Positions 39,990 to 48,878 of a stretch of DNA of 64,000 nt are shown one piece after another. The position numbers and the translations under genes are program-made. The DNA is taken from positions 310,001-374,000 of the forward strand of contig NZ_JAABOO010000002.1 in assembly GCF_010671605.1 (NCBI RefSeq), given 5' to 3'. This DNA comes from Leptobacterium flavescens. GTDB taxonomy: Bacteria; Bacteroidota; Bacteroidia; Flavobacteriales; Flavobacteriaceae. The notes below the pieces were generated by a model that ran no database searches, was not told where the DNA came from, and saw nothing but the letters and a program-made list of their open reading frames with translations. Numbering within the stretch: the first letter of the stretch is position 1; every line of letters begins with the position of its first letter.

Positions 39990-40705
39990 TGCTTTCTGAG
40001 ATAAATATTCCCGCTATGGGAGTTAAGTTTAAGCGTTTTGTCACTGCTTCCTATGGTTCCTTTTACTTTTTGCCCGAAGCTTCTTCTCTTATCTGCTGTA
40101 AAGCTCATTCTCTCGTCGGAGTAGATAGTCCCGGAAAAGGTTTCAGCTACACAATAAGCCCTGTCGATATACACATCAATGTCCCCGCTTATGGTCTTAA
40201 TATTCAGGTTCCCGTTGTATTGCTTAATTTCAATATCCCCGCTGATGAAATCCACAGTAAGATCTCCGGTATACTTTTCAACCACAGTAGAACCGGAAAT
40301 ACTTTTTAGTTTAACTCTCATATTCCTGGGTACATACACCACATACTCAATATCCATTTTGGTATTGTATTCATAGATGGTTTTCCCGTCCTTATCCTTC
40401 TTTTTGTATTTCTTCTTTTGCTCCTCGAAGAAATTACCGTAATCCTCTTCAATTTCAATGATCGAGCTGCTCTCGTCTATGTCAAGATTAAAGTAATCGT
40501 CGTCTTCTCCTTCATTAAGGCTGGCGGTTGCCTTAATGTAAACTTCATTTTTATCCCAGCTCTCCAGTTTTATATTATCTCCGAATTTGGCATTGAGTTT
40601 CAATTCTGTCTTTCCGCCCGCATTGAAGGTTCTTTCTACTACTTTCTGGGCATTGGCCGTCCAGGCGATCACGCAAAATGCGATCGCTATTATCATATTT
40701 TTCAT
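39986..40705 (-). CDS. DUF4097 beta-helical envelope protein
   Basis: A 239-residue secreted protein (signal peptide ends at TANAQ) with a right-handed beta-helix-like DUF4097 body: repeated short strands such as LKSISGSTVVEKYTGDLTVD, GDIEIKQYNGNLNIKTISGD, GSSDKTLKLNSHSGNIYLRK. The charged insert (KKKYKKKDKDGKT) is basic. Paralogue of the next gene; both end with GNIYLRK or GDIYLRK. Role unknown; the family is common in ECF/anti-sigma operons and near adhesins. Confidence 0.86.
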   Translation of the reverse strand: MKNMIIAIAFCVIAWTANAQKVVERTFNAGGKTELKLNAKFGDNIKLESWDKNEVYIKATASLNEGEDDDYFNLDIDESSSIIEIEEDYGNFFEEQKKKYKKKDKDGKTIYEYNTKMDIEYVVYVPRNMRVKLKSISGSTVVEKYTGDLTVDFISGDIEIKQYNGNLNIKTISGDIDVYIDRAYCVAETFSGTIYSDERMSFTADKRRSFGQKVKGTIGSSDKTLKLNSHSGNIYLRKQ

Positions 40706-40723
40706 TTGTCGTGTTTTTTTAGA

Positions 40724-41506
40724 TTACTTTTTTCTCAGATAGATATCTCCTGTTGAAGAACGCAGGCTGATCTGTACGCCCCCGTTATTGATTTTACCGA
40801 CTGCTTTCTGCCCTCCTGCCAGACGCTTAAGACCGTCTTTATCGGTTTTGGGAAGATCTATATCAAAATTGGTATAGATATCTCCCATACTGGAAGTCAT
40901 TTTCAGATCTGCCCTGGTATTTGCAGGCATGGTAACATCCACATCGGCAGTAGAAGTGGTAATGGAAATAGGTGAAGATTGATTTACACTACTAAAGATC
41001 ACCTCAATATCCCCCGTAGAGGAAGTAGCTGTAATAGGACCGGTAACATCTTTAATGCTTAACCTTCCCACACTACCCGAATTAGCTTCGATCTCCGAAC
41101 TGAAACCACTAATATTGATATGCCCCAGACCGGTACTCATGACGGATACATTCTGACCTTTAGGCAGGAAGATCTCTACTTTCCCGCGATTTCCATTCTT
41201 AAGGTTCTTAACGATCAGGTCGCTTCCCTCCTTTTGTACATAGAAAGCAATTCCGGTGTTATCATCTCCGGCAGCATAGATAGCCTTAAGGCCTCTGGCT
41301 TTATCCGGTCTTTTTTCCGGCTTCTTGCTTCTTATAAGGATCTCACTGCTGTTATGGGTTTTTACAGTTACGGTAGCTGAGGAACTTATTTTTACCCAGC
41401 TCACTCCCTGTAAGGAATGGGTGTATTCCACCTTATTATCGCTGTCCTGTGCCTGGGCAAATACCATGCACATGGAAAAGATCAATGCTATAATTGCACG
41501 TTTCAT
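40724..41506 (-). CDS. DUF4097 beta-helical envelope protein, paralogue
   Basis: A 260-residue secreted protein (signal ends VFAQAQ). The body is DUF4097-like, with Ser/Thr-rich short beta repeats (STGLGHINISGFSSEIEANS, ITATSSTGDIEVIFSSVNQS, MTSSMGDIYTNFDIDLPK). The C-terminus QISLRSSTGDIYLRKK matches the downstream paralogue's end. Duplicated copies next to each other suggest that they form two parts of the same envelope structure. The open frame reaches 41527, but MKRAIIALIFSM is the natural signal-peptide start. Confidence 0.86.
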   Translation of the reverse strand: MKRAIIALIFSMCMVFAQAQDSDNKVEYTHSLQGVSWVKISSSATVTVKTHNSSEILIRSKKPEKRPDKARGLKAIYAAGDDNTGIAFYVQKEGSDLIVKNLKNGNRGKVEIFLPKGQNVSVMSTGLGHINISGFSSEIEANSGSVGRLSIKDVTGPITATSSTGDIEVIFSSVNQSSPISITTSTADVDVTMPANTRADLKMTSSMGDIYTNFDIDLPKTDKDGLKRLAGGQKAVGKINNGGVQISLRSSTGDIYLRKK

Positions 41507-41534
41507 AATGTTTGTTTTTTGATTCATAATTAAC

Positions 41535-42320
41535 TTAAGCCAAATTAGGGAGTTGCAGTCGTATCTGATCTTTTACAAAGGGTGGAACGTCTTCCTTTTC
41601 CAAGAGCTTTTCCATGGGTTTAATTGCGCGCTGCTCTTTGAAATTACCCAAAATCTGTATGATAGCGATCTGTACTTCCGCTACTTCCTGATATTCCAGT
41701 GAATTGATCAAGGCCTTACGTGCCAGCTCAGAATCTGAGAAATTCCCCAGTGCTTCCACAGCTGCCAGACGTACGTTGATATTTTCATCATAATCCATAC
41801 GCTTGATCAATGCCTGGATGATCTCGGTATTGGCATCCGAGATTTCTTCTATATAATTTACTCCCTGAACACGTTTGCTGGCAGATTCATTTTCCAACAG
41901 CGCCAGCATCATGGTCTTTTCTACTTCCTGTTTTTCAGTGTTCAGAGTGGCTAATTGTTCCTGTCCCAGTTTGTTTTGCTGATATTTTCCGAAATAATAA
42001 CCTGAAATGATCAGTGCAATAGTAGCTGCGATCCTCATCAGGGGTTTCCAGCTAAAACTCTTTTCCCTTTGCAGGGGAATAACAGCGGATTGCTCCTGCT
42101 TTTCACGCTCCAGCATCTGATAGAAACCACTACGAAGTTTTTCCGAGGGCTCAATCTCCTTATCCTTTTGTAATAACTCAAACAGGAATTCGATCTCCTG
42201 GAGTTCTTTGCGACAGGATTCACAGGAAGTCAAATGCTTCTCTATCTCTGTGCTTAAGGATGTATCAAGAACTCCTTCTGCATAGCTTATCAGGTATTTT
42301 TCTATCTCTTTACAATCCAT
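41535..42320 (-). CDS. Anti-sigma factor with zinc finger and HEAT repeats
   Basis: A 261-residue protein. The N-terminus carries a putative zf-HC2 zinc finger (HLTSCESCRKEL, H-x3-C-x2-C) for binding the sigma factor; one membrane helix (about 90-107, MRIAATIALIISGYYFGKYQ) is followed by periplasmic HEAT-like repeats (about 150-260), e.g. NVRLAAVEALGNFSDSELAR and EVQIAIIQILGNFKEQRAIK. Follows its ECF sigma by 2 bases. HEAT repeats outside the membrane probably sense a protein ligand and release the sigma factor. Confidence 0.92.
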   Translation of the reverse strand: MDCKEIEKYLISYAEGVLDTSLSTEIEKHLTSCESCRKELQEIEFLFELLQKDKEIEPSEKLRSGFYQMLEREKQEQSAVIPLQREKSFSWKPLMRIAATIALIISGYYFGKYQQNKLGQEQLATLNTEKQEVEKTMMLALLENESASKRVQGVNYIEEISDANTEIIQALIKRMDYDENINVRLAAVEALGNFSDSELARKALINSLEYQEVAEVQIAIIQILGNFKEQRAIKPMEKLLEKEDVPPFVKDQIRLQLPNLA

Positions 42321-42322
42321 TT

Positions 42323-42853
42323 TTATATTTTTTGAAAATAAAATTCTTTTAATTTTTTAACTGCCCTGTGCACCTTTACTTTAACCGCTCCGGCAGTATT
42401 TCCGGTTATTTCGGCCAATTCCTCGTATCTGATGCCCTGTAGCTTATTCAGTACCAGGAGTTCCTTATCGTTAGGCTTTAGTTTGTTGATCATTCTGTGG
42501 AGATGAGCTATCTCCTCCCCGCTTTCTTCTTCAATGTACTCCTCTCCCAGCTTATACATGACTTCCTCCAGCTTACTGTTGTCTTCCTTCCTGGTGCGAT
42601 AGTAATTGGAAAGTCCGTTTCTGGCTATGGTATACACCCAGGAGGAAAATTTACCTCCGTTATAGGAATCCTTATACTTTATCACCTTATAAAAAACATC
42701 CTGTGTAAGATCTTCGCTTAAATCCCTGTCGCCGCACATTTTGTACAAAAAATTAAAAACACGCATATGGTACCTTTCAAACAGAAAGCTCATGGTGTCC
42801 AGATTACCCCTGGAAACCTCATGCATCAGATCTTCATCACTTAGCGTTTTCAA
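42323..42853 (-). CDS. ECF-type RNA polymerase sigma factor
   Basis: A 176-residue sigma-70 factor: region 2 FERYHMRVFNFLYKMCGDRD, LTQDVFYKVIKYKD, SWVYTIARNGLSNYYRTRKE; region 4 RYEELAEITGNTAGAVKVKV. First gene of a five-gene operon (sigma, zinc-finger/HEAT anti-sigma, two DUF4097 genes, DUF2268 lipoprotein). The start codon is TTG. Divergent to the M14 carboxypeptidase pair across a 307-base gap. Confidence 0.93.
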   Translation of the reverse strand: MKTLSDEDLMHEVSRGNLDTMSFLFERYHMRVFNFLYKMCGDRDLSEDLTQDVFYKVIKYKDSYNGGKFSSWVYTIARNGLSNYYRTRKEDNSKLEEVMYKLGEEYIEEESGEEIAHLHRMINKLKPNDKELLVLNKLQGIRYEELAEITGNTAGAVKVKVHRAVKKLKEFYFQKI

Positions 42854-43160
42854 TTCTTTTGGCAGGTTTTAATAGTATATAGTCTTAAAATTCAAAAGCG
42901 TTACAAAACAGCCGAAAAAAAATTAATTTTTTTGACCTTATCAGTACTCCATCAATTGAATCTGCTTAAAAATATACAAAAAAACACAGCTTTCATCTCT
43001 TTATTTTCAGCTGTTTAGAGAGAGTCACTCCTGTTCCGGGCACAATTTTGTCCGCCTTCTTTTTTAACACGCTCCGCTTTCTTAAAAAAAACTTAATATT
43101 GGAACAATCTGTCTATATAAATAGTACCTTCAGCCCTCGAAAACTAACTTAAGCTAAAAC
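42854..43160. other. Divergent promoter region between ECF operon and M14 pair
   Basis: A 307-base non-coding stretch rich in A/T tracts. It must carry promoters for both directions. No repeat unit of the families above and no clear palindrome were recognised. The plus-strand start is preceded by an AT-rich leader (TAAGCTAAAAC). Confidence 0.55.
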
Positions 43161-44780
43161 ATGAAATTGAGATTTTTACTCCTCCTGGCCGGATACTTCG
43201 CCCTGTCAGGTCAGTTTACCTTATTTTCCCAACAGGAATACCGAAATACAGATCAGGTTAACAGCGCTCTCCGGACCCTTGCTTCAAGGCACGGAGCCAA
43301 CGCTTCCCTGAAATCTCTGGCTACCACTACCGGTAACAAGAATATTTGGGCACTAACCCTTTCTGACGGTCCGGCCGACGACAAACCTGCATTGGCGATC
43401 GTTGGAGGCCTGGAAGGAAACCGCCTTTTAAGTGTGGAACTGTCGCTAAAACTGGCAGAGAACATTTTAAATGAGCATAAGGATGTTCTGAAGAACACTA
43501 CTTTTTACATTTTCCCTAATATGAGCCCTGATGCTACGGAACAATACTTCAGACAATTGAAGTACGAGCGCAAGGGAAATGCCCGCAAAACAGATGATGA
43601 CAGAGACGGTACAGTAAATGAAGACGGTTTTGAAGACCTGAACAACGACAAGCTGATAACCCTTATCCGTGTTGAAGATCCTACAGGGGATTATAAGATG
43701 TTCTCCGAAGATAACAGGGTTATGGTTAAGGCCAACACCAAAAAAGGAGAAAACGGAACGCACAAAGTGTTTACCGAAGGAATAGATAACGATAAGGACG
43801 GAAAATTTAATGAAGACGGTGAAGGTGGTGTCATCTTCAATAAAAACCTGACCTATAAATTCCCGTATTTCACTCCCGGAGCAGGAGAACATCCTGTTTC
43901 CGAAAAAGAGAACAGAGCGTTACTGGACTTCCTGTATGAGCGATGGAATATCTACGGAGTACTTAGCTTCGGACCGGCTAATAACCTGTCCAAACCTCTT
44001 AAGTACAATGCTGCCAATGCCAAAAAACGAGTGGTGACCAGTGTTCTAAAGAAGGACGAGGCTTTAAACAAGTTCCTTTCGGATACATATAATAAGATCG
44101 TCCCTCCTAAAAATGCTCCCGGATCCATTGCTAAAGGCGGAGGCTTTTTTGAATGGTCTTATTTTCACTTCGGGAAACTGGCCATGAGTACACCGGGATG
44201 GTGGGTGCCCGAGTTTAAAGGAGATTCTTTAAACAAGGCTACTAAAAATCCTAAGCTCAACTTCTTAAAGTGGGCTGAGAAAGAAGGAATACAGGATGTG
44301 TTTGTTGAATGGAAAGAGATACAGCACCCGGATTTCCCGAATCAAAAAGTGGAAGTCGGTGGGATCGTTCCTTTTAAAATGCTGAATCCTCCCTACGCAA
44401 TGGTAGATGATATTGCAAAGAAACATACCGATTTTGTACTGGAGATAGCAAAAATGCAACCTTCCTTAAGCCTTAAGAACCTCAAAACAGAAGACGTAGG
44501 TTCCGGATTAACCAGGATCAGTGTGGATCTGTACAACCAGGGACTTATCCCTACCCATACGGAAATGGGAACACGATCCAGGTGGTTGAGGAAAATAAAC
44601 GTTGTCCTTAATATGGCAAGAGGCCAGGAAATCATATCCGGTCAGAAACGCCAGTTGATAGATGTTGTAAAAGAAGACGGGACCATTCACCTGAGCTGGC
44701 TGATCAAAGGCAAAGGAAATGTTGAGCTTCAGGCCGGAGCTCCCCAGGCAGGAACCGAAAAATTAACCATCAAGCTTTAA
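43161..44780 (+). CDS. M14 carboxypeptidase paralogue lacking zinc ligands (pseudoenzyme)
   Basis: A 539-residue secreted protein of the M14 peptidase fold (signal peptide to about 22). The zinc motif HxxE of family members is GLEGNRLLSVE here (85-88 EGNR), so neither the His nor the Glu is at the right place, and the second His region reads LSFGPANN instead of SFHNSGG. Acidic Ca-binding-like loops are kept (DDDRDGTVNEDGFEDLNNDK, GIDNDKDGKFNEDGEGG). It is thus probably non-catalytic. It precedes the intact paralogue by 10 bases, which suggests that both are made together and perhaps form a complex. Confidence 0.85.
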   Translation: MKLRFLLLLAGYFALSGQFTLFSQQEYRNTDQVNSALRTLASRHGANASLKSLATTTGNKNIWALTLSDGPADDKPALAIVGGLEGNRLLSVELSLKLAENILNEHKDVLKNTTFYIFPNMSPDATEQYFRQLKYERKGNARKTDDDRDGTVNEDGFEDLNNDKLITLIRVEDPTGDYKMFSEDNRVMVKANTKKGENGTHKVFTEGIDNDKDGKFNEDGEGGVIFNKNLTYKFPYFTPGAGEHPVSEKENRALLDFLYERWNIYGVLSFGPANNLSKPLKYNAANAKKRVVTSVLKKDEALNKFLSDTYNKIVPPKNAPGSIAKGGGFFEWSYFHFGKLAMSTPGWWVPEFKGDSLNKATKNPKLNFLKWAEKEGIQDVFVEWKEIQHPDFPNQKVEVGGIVPFKMLNPPYAMVDDIAKKHTDFVLEIAKMQPSLSLKNLKTEDVGSGLTRISVDLYNQGLIPTHTEMGTRSRWLRKINVVLNMARGQEIISGQKRQLIDVVKEDGTIHLSWLIKGKGNVELQAGAPQAGTEKLTIKL

Positions 44781-44790
44781 TCCGAAAAAG

Positions 44791-46530
44791 ATGAAATCAT
44801 TTAAATATATAACCGCAGCCCTCGTTCTTTACCTCCTATGTCCCTTTGTTATCTTAGGGCAAAGCTCAAACGATGTGTTCAGGGCAGCAGGTTCACCCCA
44901 CAACCCTAAAGTAAAGATATCTTTCAATAAATACTACACGGCAGAAGGCCTGGCGGCATTGGGCAAAAAGATAGCAGACGCTTACCCCAACCTGGTTAAA
45001 AGGCAATCGATCGGAAAGTCTACTGAAGGAAGAGATATATGGATGCTGGCTATTACCGATTATTCGGTGGGAGATGCCGATAGAAAACCGGCTTTTTATG
45101 TAGACGGAAATATCCACTCCAATGAGATCCAGGGAGGGGAAATATGTATTTATACCGCATGGTATTTAACAGAGAGCTTTGCAGATGTCGAGTATATCAG
45201 GGAAATGCTGAAGGACAGGACATTCTATATCGTCCCTACCATTAATCCTGATGCACGTAACCACTATATGAAGGAAGCCAATACACCTCATAGTCCAAGG
45301 GCAGGTCTGATTGCTCTGGATGACGATAGCGACGGGCTTTTTGATGAAGATGGTTTTGACGATCTTGATGGCGACGGGTCCATCACTACAATGAGAAGAA
45401 AAAATCCTAACGGGAATATGATCATCGATCCCCGTGACCCAAGGAGAATGATACAGATCGGTCCTGACGATGTAGTTACTGCTCAGCGTTATGAGTTTCT
45501 GGGTTCAGAAGGTTTGGATAATGATGGCGACGGAAGGGTAAATGAAGACAGACCCGGTTACTACGACCCCAACAGGGATTGGGGATGGAAATGGCAACCC
45601 GATTATATCCAGAGAGGAGCTTATAAATATCCTTTTTCGGCACCGGAAACCCGTGCTGTAGCCGATTTTGTCCTTAAACATCCGAATATAGCCGGAGCTC
45701 AGAGTTTTCACAATTCGGGAGGAATGATCCTCAGAGGACCCGGAGCACAGGAAGATGTGGCTACCTATAACAGAGCCGATGTTCGTATTTACGATGCCAT
45801 TGGGAAAAAAGGAGAAGAAATACTACCCGGATACCGCTACCTGACGGTTTATAAAGATCTTTATTCCGTATTTGGAGGAGAGCTCGATTGGTTCTACGGA
45901 TCTCGCGGGATCTATACCTTTACCAATGAGATCTTTACTGCTTTTGCCTACTATAAAAAGGCGAATGGCGGACGGGATCAGGTTTACAAAGCCAATAAGG
46001 ATCTGTTGTTAGGCGATGGTTTTACCAATTGGAAGAAATATGATCACCCTACCTACGGAGAAATAGAGATCGGAGGCTTTCAGAAGAATGTCGGAAGAGC
46101 AACTCCCGGCTTTTTACTGGAAGAAGAGGCGCATAGAAACATGGTATTTACCTTCTATCACGCCTATCATATGCCACACCTGTCTGTAAGTGACATTAAA
46201 GAGAAGTCGCTGGGTGGCGGATTAAGGGAAATTACAGCGGTTATTAAGAATGACAGGTTAATGCCTACGCATGCCAGTCAGGACCTTAAATACAAAATTG
46301 AAAGACCAGACTATATCTCGCTTTCAGGAGGAAAAGTCGTTGCCGGAATGATCGTTAATAACGAAGATTTTAACGTGACCACCGAGCAGAAAGTAAATCC
46401 TGAAAAGATAAGAGTTAACAATATCCCCGGAAACAGTGTAGTTAAAGTGCGCTGGATCGTTAAAGGAGGGGGAAAACTCACTGTCACTATTGACAGTGCT
46501 AAAGGAGGTTTGATCAGAAAATCTCTTTAA
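44791..46530 (+). CDS. M14 zinc carboxypeptidase, secreted, with Ca-binding loops
   Basis: A 579-residue secreted protein (signal to about 25). Zinc ligands: His109 and Glu112 in DGNIHSNEIQGGE and His307 in GAQSFHNSGGM; catalytic Glu380 in YTFTNEIFTAF. Two acidic calcium-type loops, DDDSDGLFDEDGFDDLDGDG (about 177-196) and GLDNDGDGRVNEDRPG (241-256), lie inside the peptidase domain; they resemble dockerin/thrombospondin type 3 repeats. Likely removes C-terminal residues from peptides at the cell surface or outside. A C-terminal beta domain (about 470-579) is shared with the inactive paralogue. Confidence 0.92.
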   Translation: MKSFKYITAALVLYLLCPFVILGQSSNDVFRAAGSPHNPKVKISFNKYYTAEGLAALGKKIADAYPNLVKRQSIGKSTEGRDIWMLAITDYSVGDADRKPAFYVDGNIHSNEIQGGEICIYTAWYLTESFADVEYIREMLKDRTFYIVPTINPDARNHYMKEANTPHSPRAGLIALDDDSDGLFDEDGFDDLDGDGSITTMRRKNPNGNMIIDPRDPRRMIQIGPDDVVTAQRYEFLGSEGLDNDGDGRVNEDRPGYYDPNRDWGWKWQPDYIQRGAYKYPFSAPETRAVADFVLKHPNIAGAQSFHNSGGMILRGPGAQEDVATYNRADVRIYDAIGKKGEEILPGYRYLTVYKDLYSVFGGELDWFYGSRGIYTFTNEIFTAFAYYKKANGGRDQVYKANKDLLLGDGFTNWKKYDHPTYGEIEIGGFQKNVGRATPGFLLEEEAHRNMVFTFYHAYHMPHLSVSDIKEKSLGGGLREITAVIKNDRLMPTHASQDLKYKIERPDYISLSGGKVVAGMIVNNEDFNVTTEQKVNPEKIRVNNIPGNSVVKVRWIVKGGGKLTVTIDSAKGGLIRKSL

Positions 46531-46553
46531 CTAAATTCCAATCTTTCTGACCT

Positions 46554-46586
46554 AAACGGGAGTTTTTCATGTGCTCCCGTTTTTGT
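46554..46586 (+). terminator. Terminator after the M14 pair
   Basis: Perfect nine-base stem AAACGGGAG (46554-46562) and CTCCCGTTT (46574-46582), then TTG; shortly after the stop. May act for both strands (convergent DUF1456 gene ends at 46599). Confidence 0.85.
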
Positions 46587-46598
46587 ATGGTCTGAAGT

Positions 46599-46859
46599 TT
46601 ATCCTTTCTTTTCTTTGGCACCTCCGTCCTTTTGGGGCATTGGCCCCCGGAGATGGATAATGAGTCCGTTGAGGAAATTCCGGAGCATCTGATCTCCGCA
46701 TTCCATATATTTCGGATGCTTTTCATTTCTGAAAAATGCATTGATCTCACTTTTAGACACTTTAAAATCTGCCAAGGCACAGATATTTACAATGTCTTCA
46801 TCACGTAGCTTATGCGCTACCCTGAGTTTTTTAAAAATATCGTTGTTTGTTAATCCCAT
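46599..46859 (-). CDS. DUF1456 protein, single-repeat form
   Basis: An 86-residue protein: NNDIFKKLRVAHKLRDEDIV, then NICALADFKVSKSEINAFFR, then MLRNFLNGLIIHLRGP. Pattern matches DUF1456 (YehS-type). E. coli-type YehS has two copies of this roughly 65-residue unit; here there is only one. It ends with a Lys/Gly-rich tail. Cytoplasmic; function not known. Confidence 0.78.
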   Translation of the reverse strand: MGLTNNDIFKKLRVAHKLRDEDIVNICALADFKVSKSEINAFFRNEKHPKYMECGDQMLRNFLNGLIIHLRGPMPQKDGGAKEKKG

Positions 46860-46914
46860 GCTGCAAAACTAGATATTTTCGAATGGAAAAAAGAACAATT
46901 AGCGCTTTTCCCTT

Positions 46915-47274
46915 CTAATCGGCAGTATTTCCCTTCCTCAGGAAATAAACCAGACTCAGCAAGCCGGTAAGAATGAGGGTAACTACTACCCTGCTCCATT
47001 CCTGATGCAGCAGATGAGTAACAGCAGCTCCCAACATTATAATACCGAGTCCGAGTGCTGCTTTGGAAGCGAATTTCGGGAAGAAGATCAGAACCGCACC
47101 TATCAGTTCCAGTCCCCCGATTATATAATGTACATTATCGGGATATCCCCAGTCCCTGAACTCCCGGGCCCAAACATCCGGCCGTGTAAACTTGGCCTGT
47201 CCTGCAAGAATAAATTCCAATCCCAGAAGGATCTGTAAAACCCACGTAACTACTTTTTTAACCTTGTTCTTCAT
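46915..47274 (-). CDS. DoxX-family membrane protein
   Basis: A 119-residue membrane protein with four helices and the DoxX pattern: VTWVLQILLGLEFILAGQAK, then FTRPDVWAREFRDWGYPDNV, GLELIGAVLIFFPKFASKAA. Small DoxX proteins are linked to redox or quinone-related functions; here the role is unknown. Its gene lies back-to-back with the 7TM-AraC gene at 47376 (about 100 bases divergent), which suggests that AraC may regulate it. Confidence 0.9.
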   Translation of the reverse strand: MKNKVKKVVTWVLQILLGLEFILAGQAKFTRPDVWAREFRDWGYPDNVHYIIGGLELIGAVLIFFPKFASKAALGLGIIMLGAAVTHLLHQEWSRVVVTLILTGLLSLVYFLRKGNTAD

Positions 47275-47375
47275 AAGCTAAATTTTATAAATACTTATTT
47301 TTTGTGATTAGTTTGTCTAAATTTATATGCTGACGACCTGGTATTGCTATCACTTTATAAACTGACACATAAAAA

Positions 47376-48515
47376 ATGATCTATTTGCTTCAGAAAACCC
47401 CGTTAAGCGGTCAGACTATTTTGCTTTTCTGCGGATTGCTGGGTATTGTATGGGCTTACTTTCTGCTGGTGAATAAACGAGGGAATTTGTCCGCTAACAA
47501 ATACTTGGCGCTGCTTATAGCGGTTCTGGCAGTTCTCGTATTAAGGCAATCGGTCTATTCTGAAACCTTTCCCAGGTTACAACCCTTTCTGTATTTTATT
47601 TCTCAGGGAGTGCTTTATCTTATCGGGCCTGCCGTTTACCTGCATATTAAAAACCTGACCGGACAAAAAACTCCGTTCAGCCGGGTATGGAAACACTTTT
47701 TACCGGCGGTACTGACTACTTTGTTTATGCTGGGCTTGTTTTTTTACAGGACAGAAATAAAGGAGGTTAATAATATACTGCTGCTAAAGATCTTCTTCGT
47801 CACTTTTGTCTGCCTTCAGCTGATCCATTTGCTCAGCTATCTTATATATTCAAAGAAACTGATAGCCAGGTATGAAAAGGGACTAAAACGATATTATTCT
47901 TCCCAGACACGGATCAATTTAAAATGGATGAAGCAGCTTTTATGGATATGTTCTTCCTTTGCTGCCCTGATCATTGCAATGTATCTGCTGATCGTTTCCG
48001 GAGGGTATTACGAGATCAACAATACAGCCGATTTTCTTTTTTTAAGCCTTACAGCTGTACTTATCCTGAGTATTATAATTAGAATGTGGAAACAGCCTGA
48101 GATCGTATCAGGGATCTATGAAGAAGAGCAAAAGTATAAAACCTCTCCCCTGTCTGATTCAGCTTCCGGTGAGCTTAAAGAAAAGCTCCAGCGACTGATC
48201 CGGGAGGAGAAGATATATCTCGACCCGGAACTCAATTTGCATCAGCTCGCATCCGGAATGGATACACAGCCCTATATCGTTTCACAGCTTATCAATCAGG
48301 AATACCAACAGAACTTTTTTAATTTCATCAACGGGCACCGCATCGATTTCGCCCTGGAAAAGATCCGGAACGGATATCTCAAGAATACTACGCTTACCGG
48401 CCTGGCTTATGATTCGGGTTTTAACAGCAAAAGCACTTTTAACAGGGCGTTTAAAAAGAAAATGCAATGCAGTCCTAAAGAATATCATAATTCTGTTCTG
48501 AAGAAGCCTGAATGA
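47376..48515 (+). CDS. Membrane-bound AraC-family regulator (7TM-AraC)
   Basis: A 379-residue regulator with about seven N-terminal helices (15-235) and a C-terminal AraC HTH (about 275-375): LNLHQLASGMDTQPYIVSQL, LTGLAYDSGFNSKSTFNRAF, KKKMQCSPKEYHNS. Layout is the same as the regulator at 16633. It is divergent from the DoxX gene and convergent with the small membrane protein at 48516 (no gap). No input ligand can be assigned. Confidence 0.93.
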   Translation: MIYLLQKTPLSGQTILLFCGLLGIVWAYFLLVNKRGNLSANKYLALLIAVLAVLVLRQSVYSETFPRLQPFLYFISQGVLYLIGPAVYLHIKNLTGQKTPFSRVWKHFLPAVLTTLFMLGLFFYRTEIKEVNNILLLKIFFVTFVCLQLIHLLSYLIYSKKLIARYEKGLKRYYSSQTRINLKWMKQLLWICSSFAALIIAMYLLIVSGGYYEINNTADFLFLSLTAVLILSIIIRMWKQPEIVSGIYEEEQKYKTSPLSDSASGELKEKLQRLIREEKIYLDPELNLHQLASGMDTQPYIVSQLINQEYQQNFFNFINGHRIDFALEKIRNGYLKNTTLTGLAYDSGFNSKSTFNRAFKKKMQCSPKEYHNSVLKKPE

Positions 48516-48878
48516 TCAGAGCATCCTTCTCTTTTTTACAAGTACCCATCCGCAGATCAGGAAAAATAAGGTCTGTATATGAAACCAGCTATTCAGCTGA
48601 TCTTTGATATAGGCCTCTACACCGGAACCGTCTATCAGGATCAATACCGATAAGCAGATCCTGAGCAGGCTGTAGAGAAGAAGTAGTATTCCCCAGTATT
48701 TTACCGCCCGGAACTTCCATTTCAGATTATCATTAACCGAATACATCAGCGTAAGCGTAAGGATCAGAGCTACCAGCAAGGGAAAGAAGCTTCCTATTAT
48801 CAGGTATATAAATCCATTTATAACGATCGGTATAAAGCTTATATACAGTAAATAATGATACTTATTCTCTGTTCTCAT
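48516..48878 (-). CDS. Small membrane protein, unknown
   Basis: A 120-residue protein with four hydrophobic helices: YISFIPIVINGFIYLIIGSF, LLVALILTLTLMYSV, WGILLLLYSLLRICLSVLIL and FFLICGWVLV. The start overlaps the M28 peptidase's stop by 17 bases, so it is translated from the hydrolase operon. No recognised domain. It may help anchor or transport products of the peptidase/hydrolase, but that is only context. Confidence 0.72.
   Translation of the reverse strand: MRTENKYHYLLYISFIPIVINGFIYLIIGSFFPLLVALILTLTLMYSVNDNLKWKFRAVKYWGILLLLYSLLRICLSVLILIDGSGVEAYIKDQLNSWFHIQTLFFLICGWVLVKKRRML

Noticed and set aside
46514-46780. Alternative minus-strand frame overlapping the DUF1456 gene
   Set aside because: It overlaps the DUF1456 frame and the M14 terminator; the DUF1456 reading has clear family residues.
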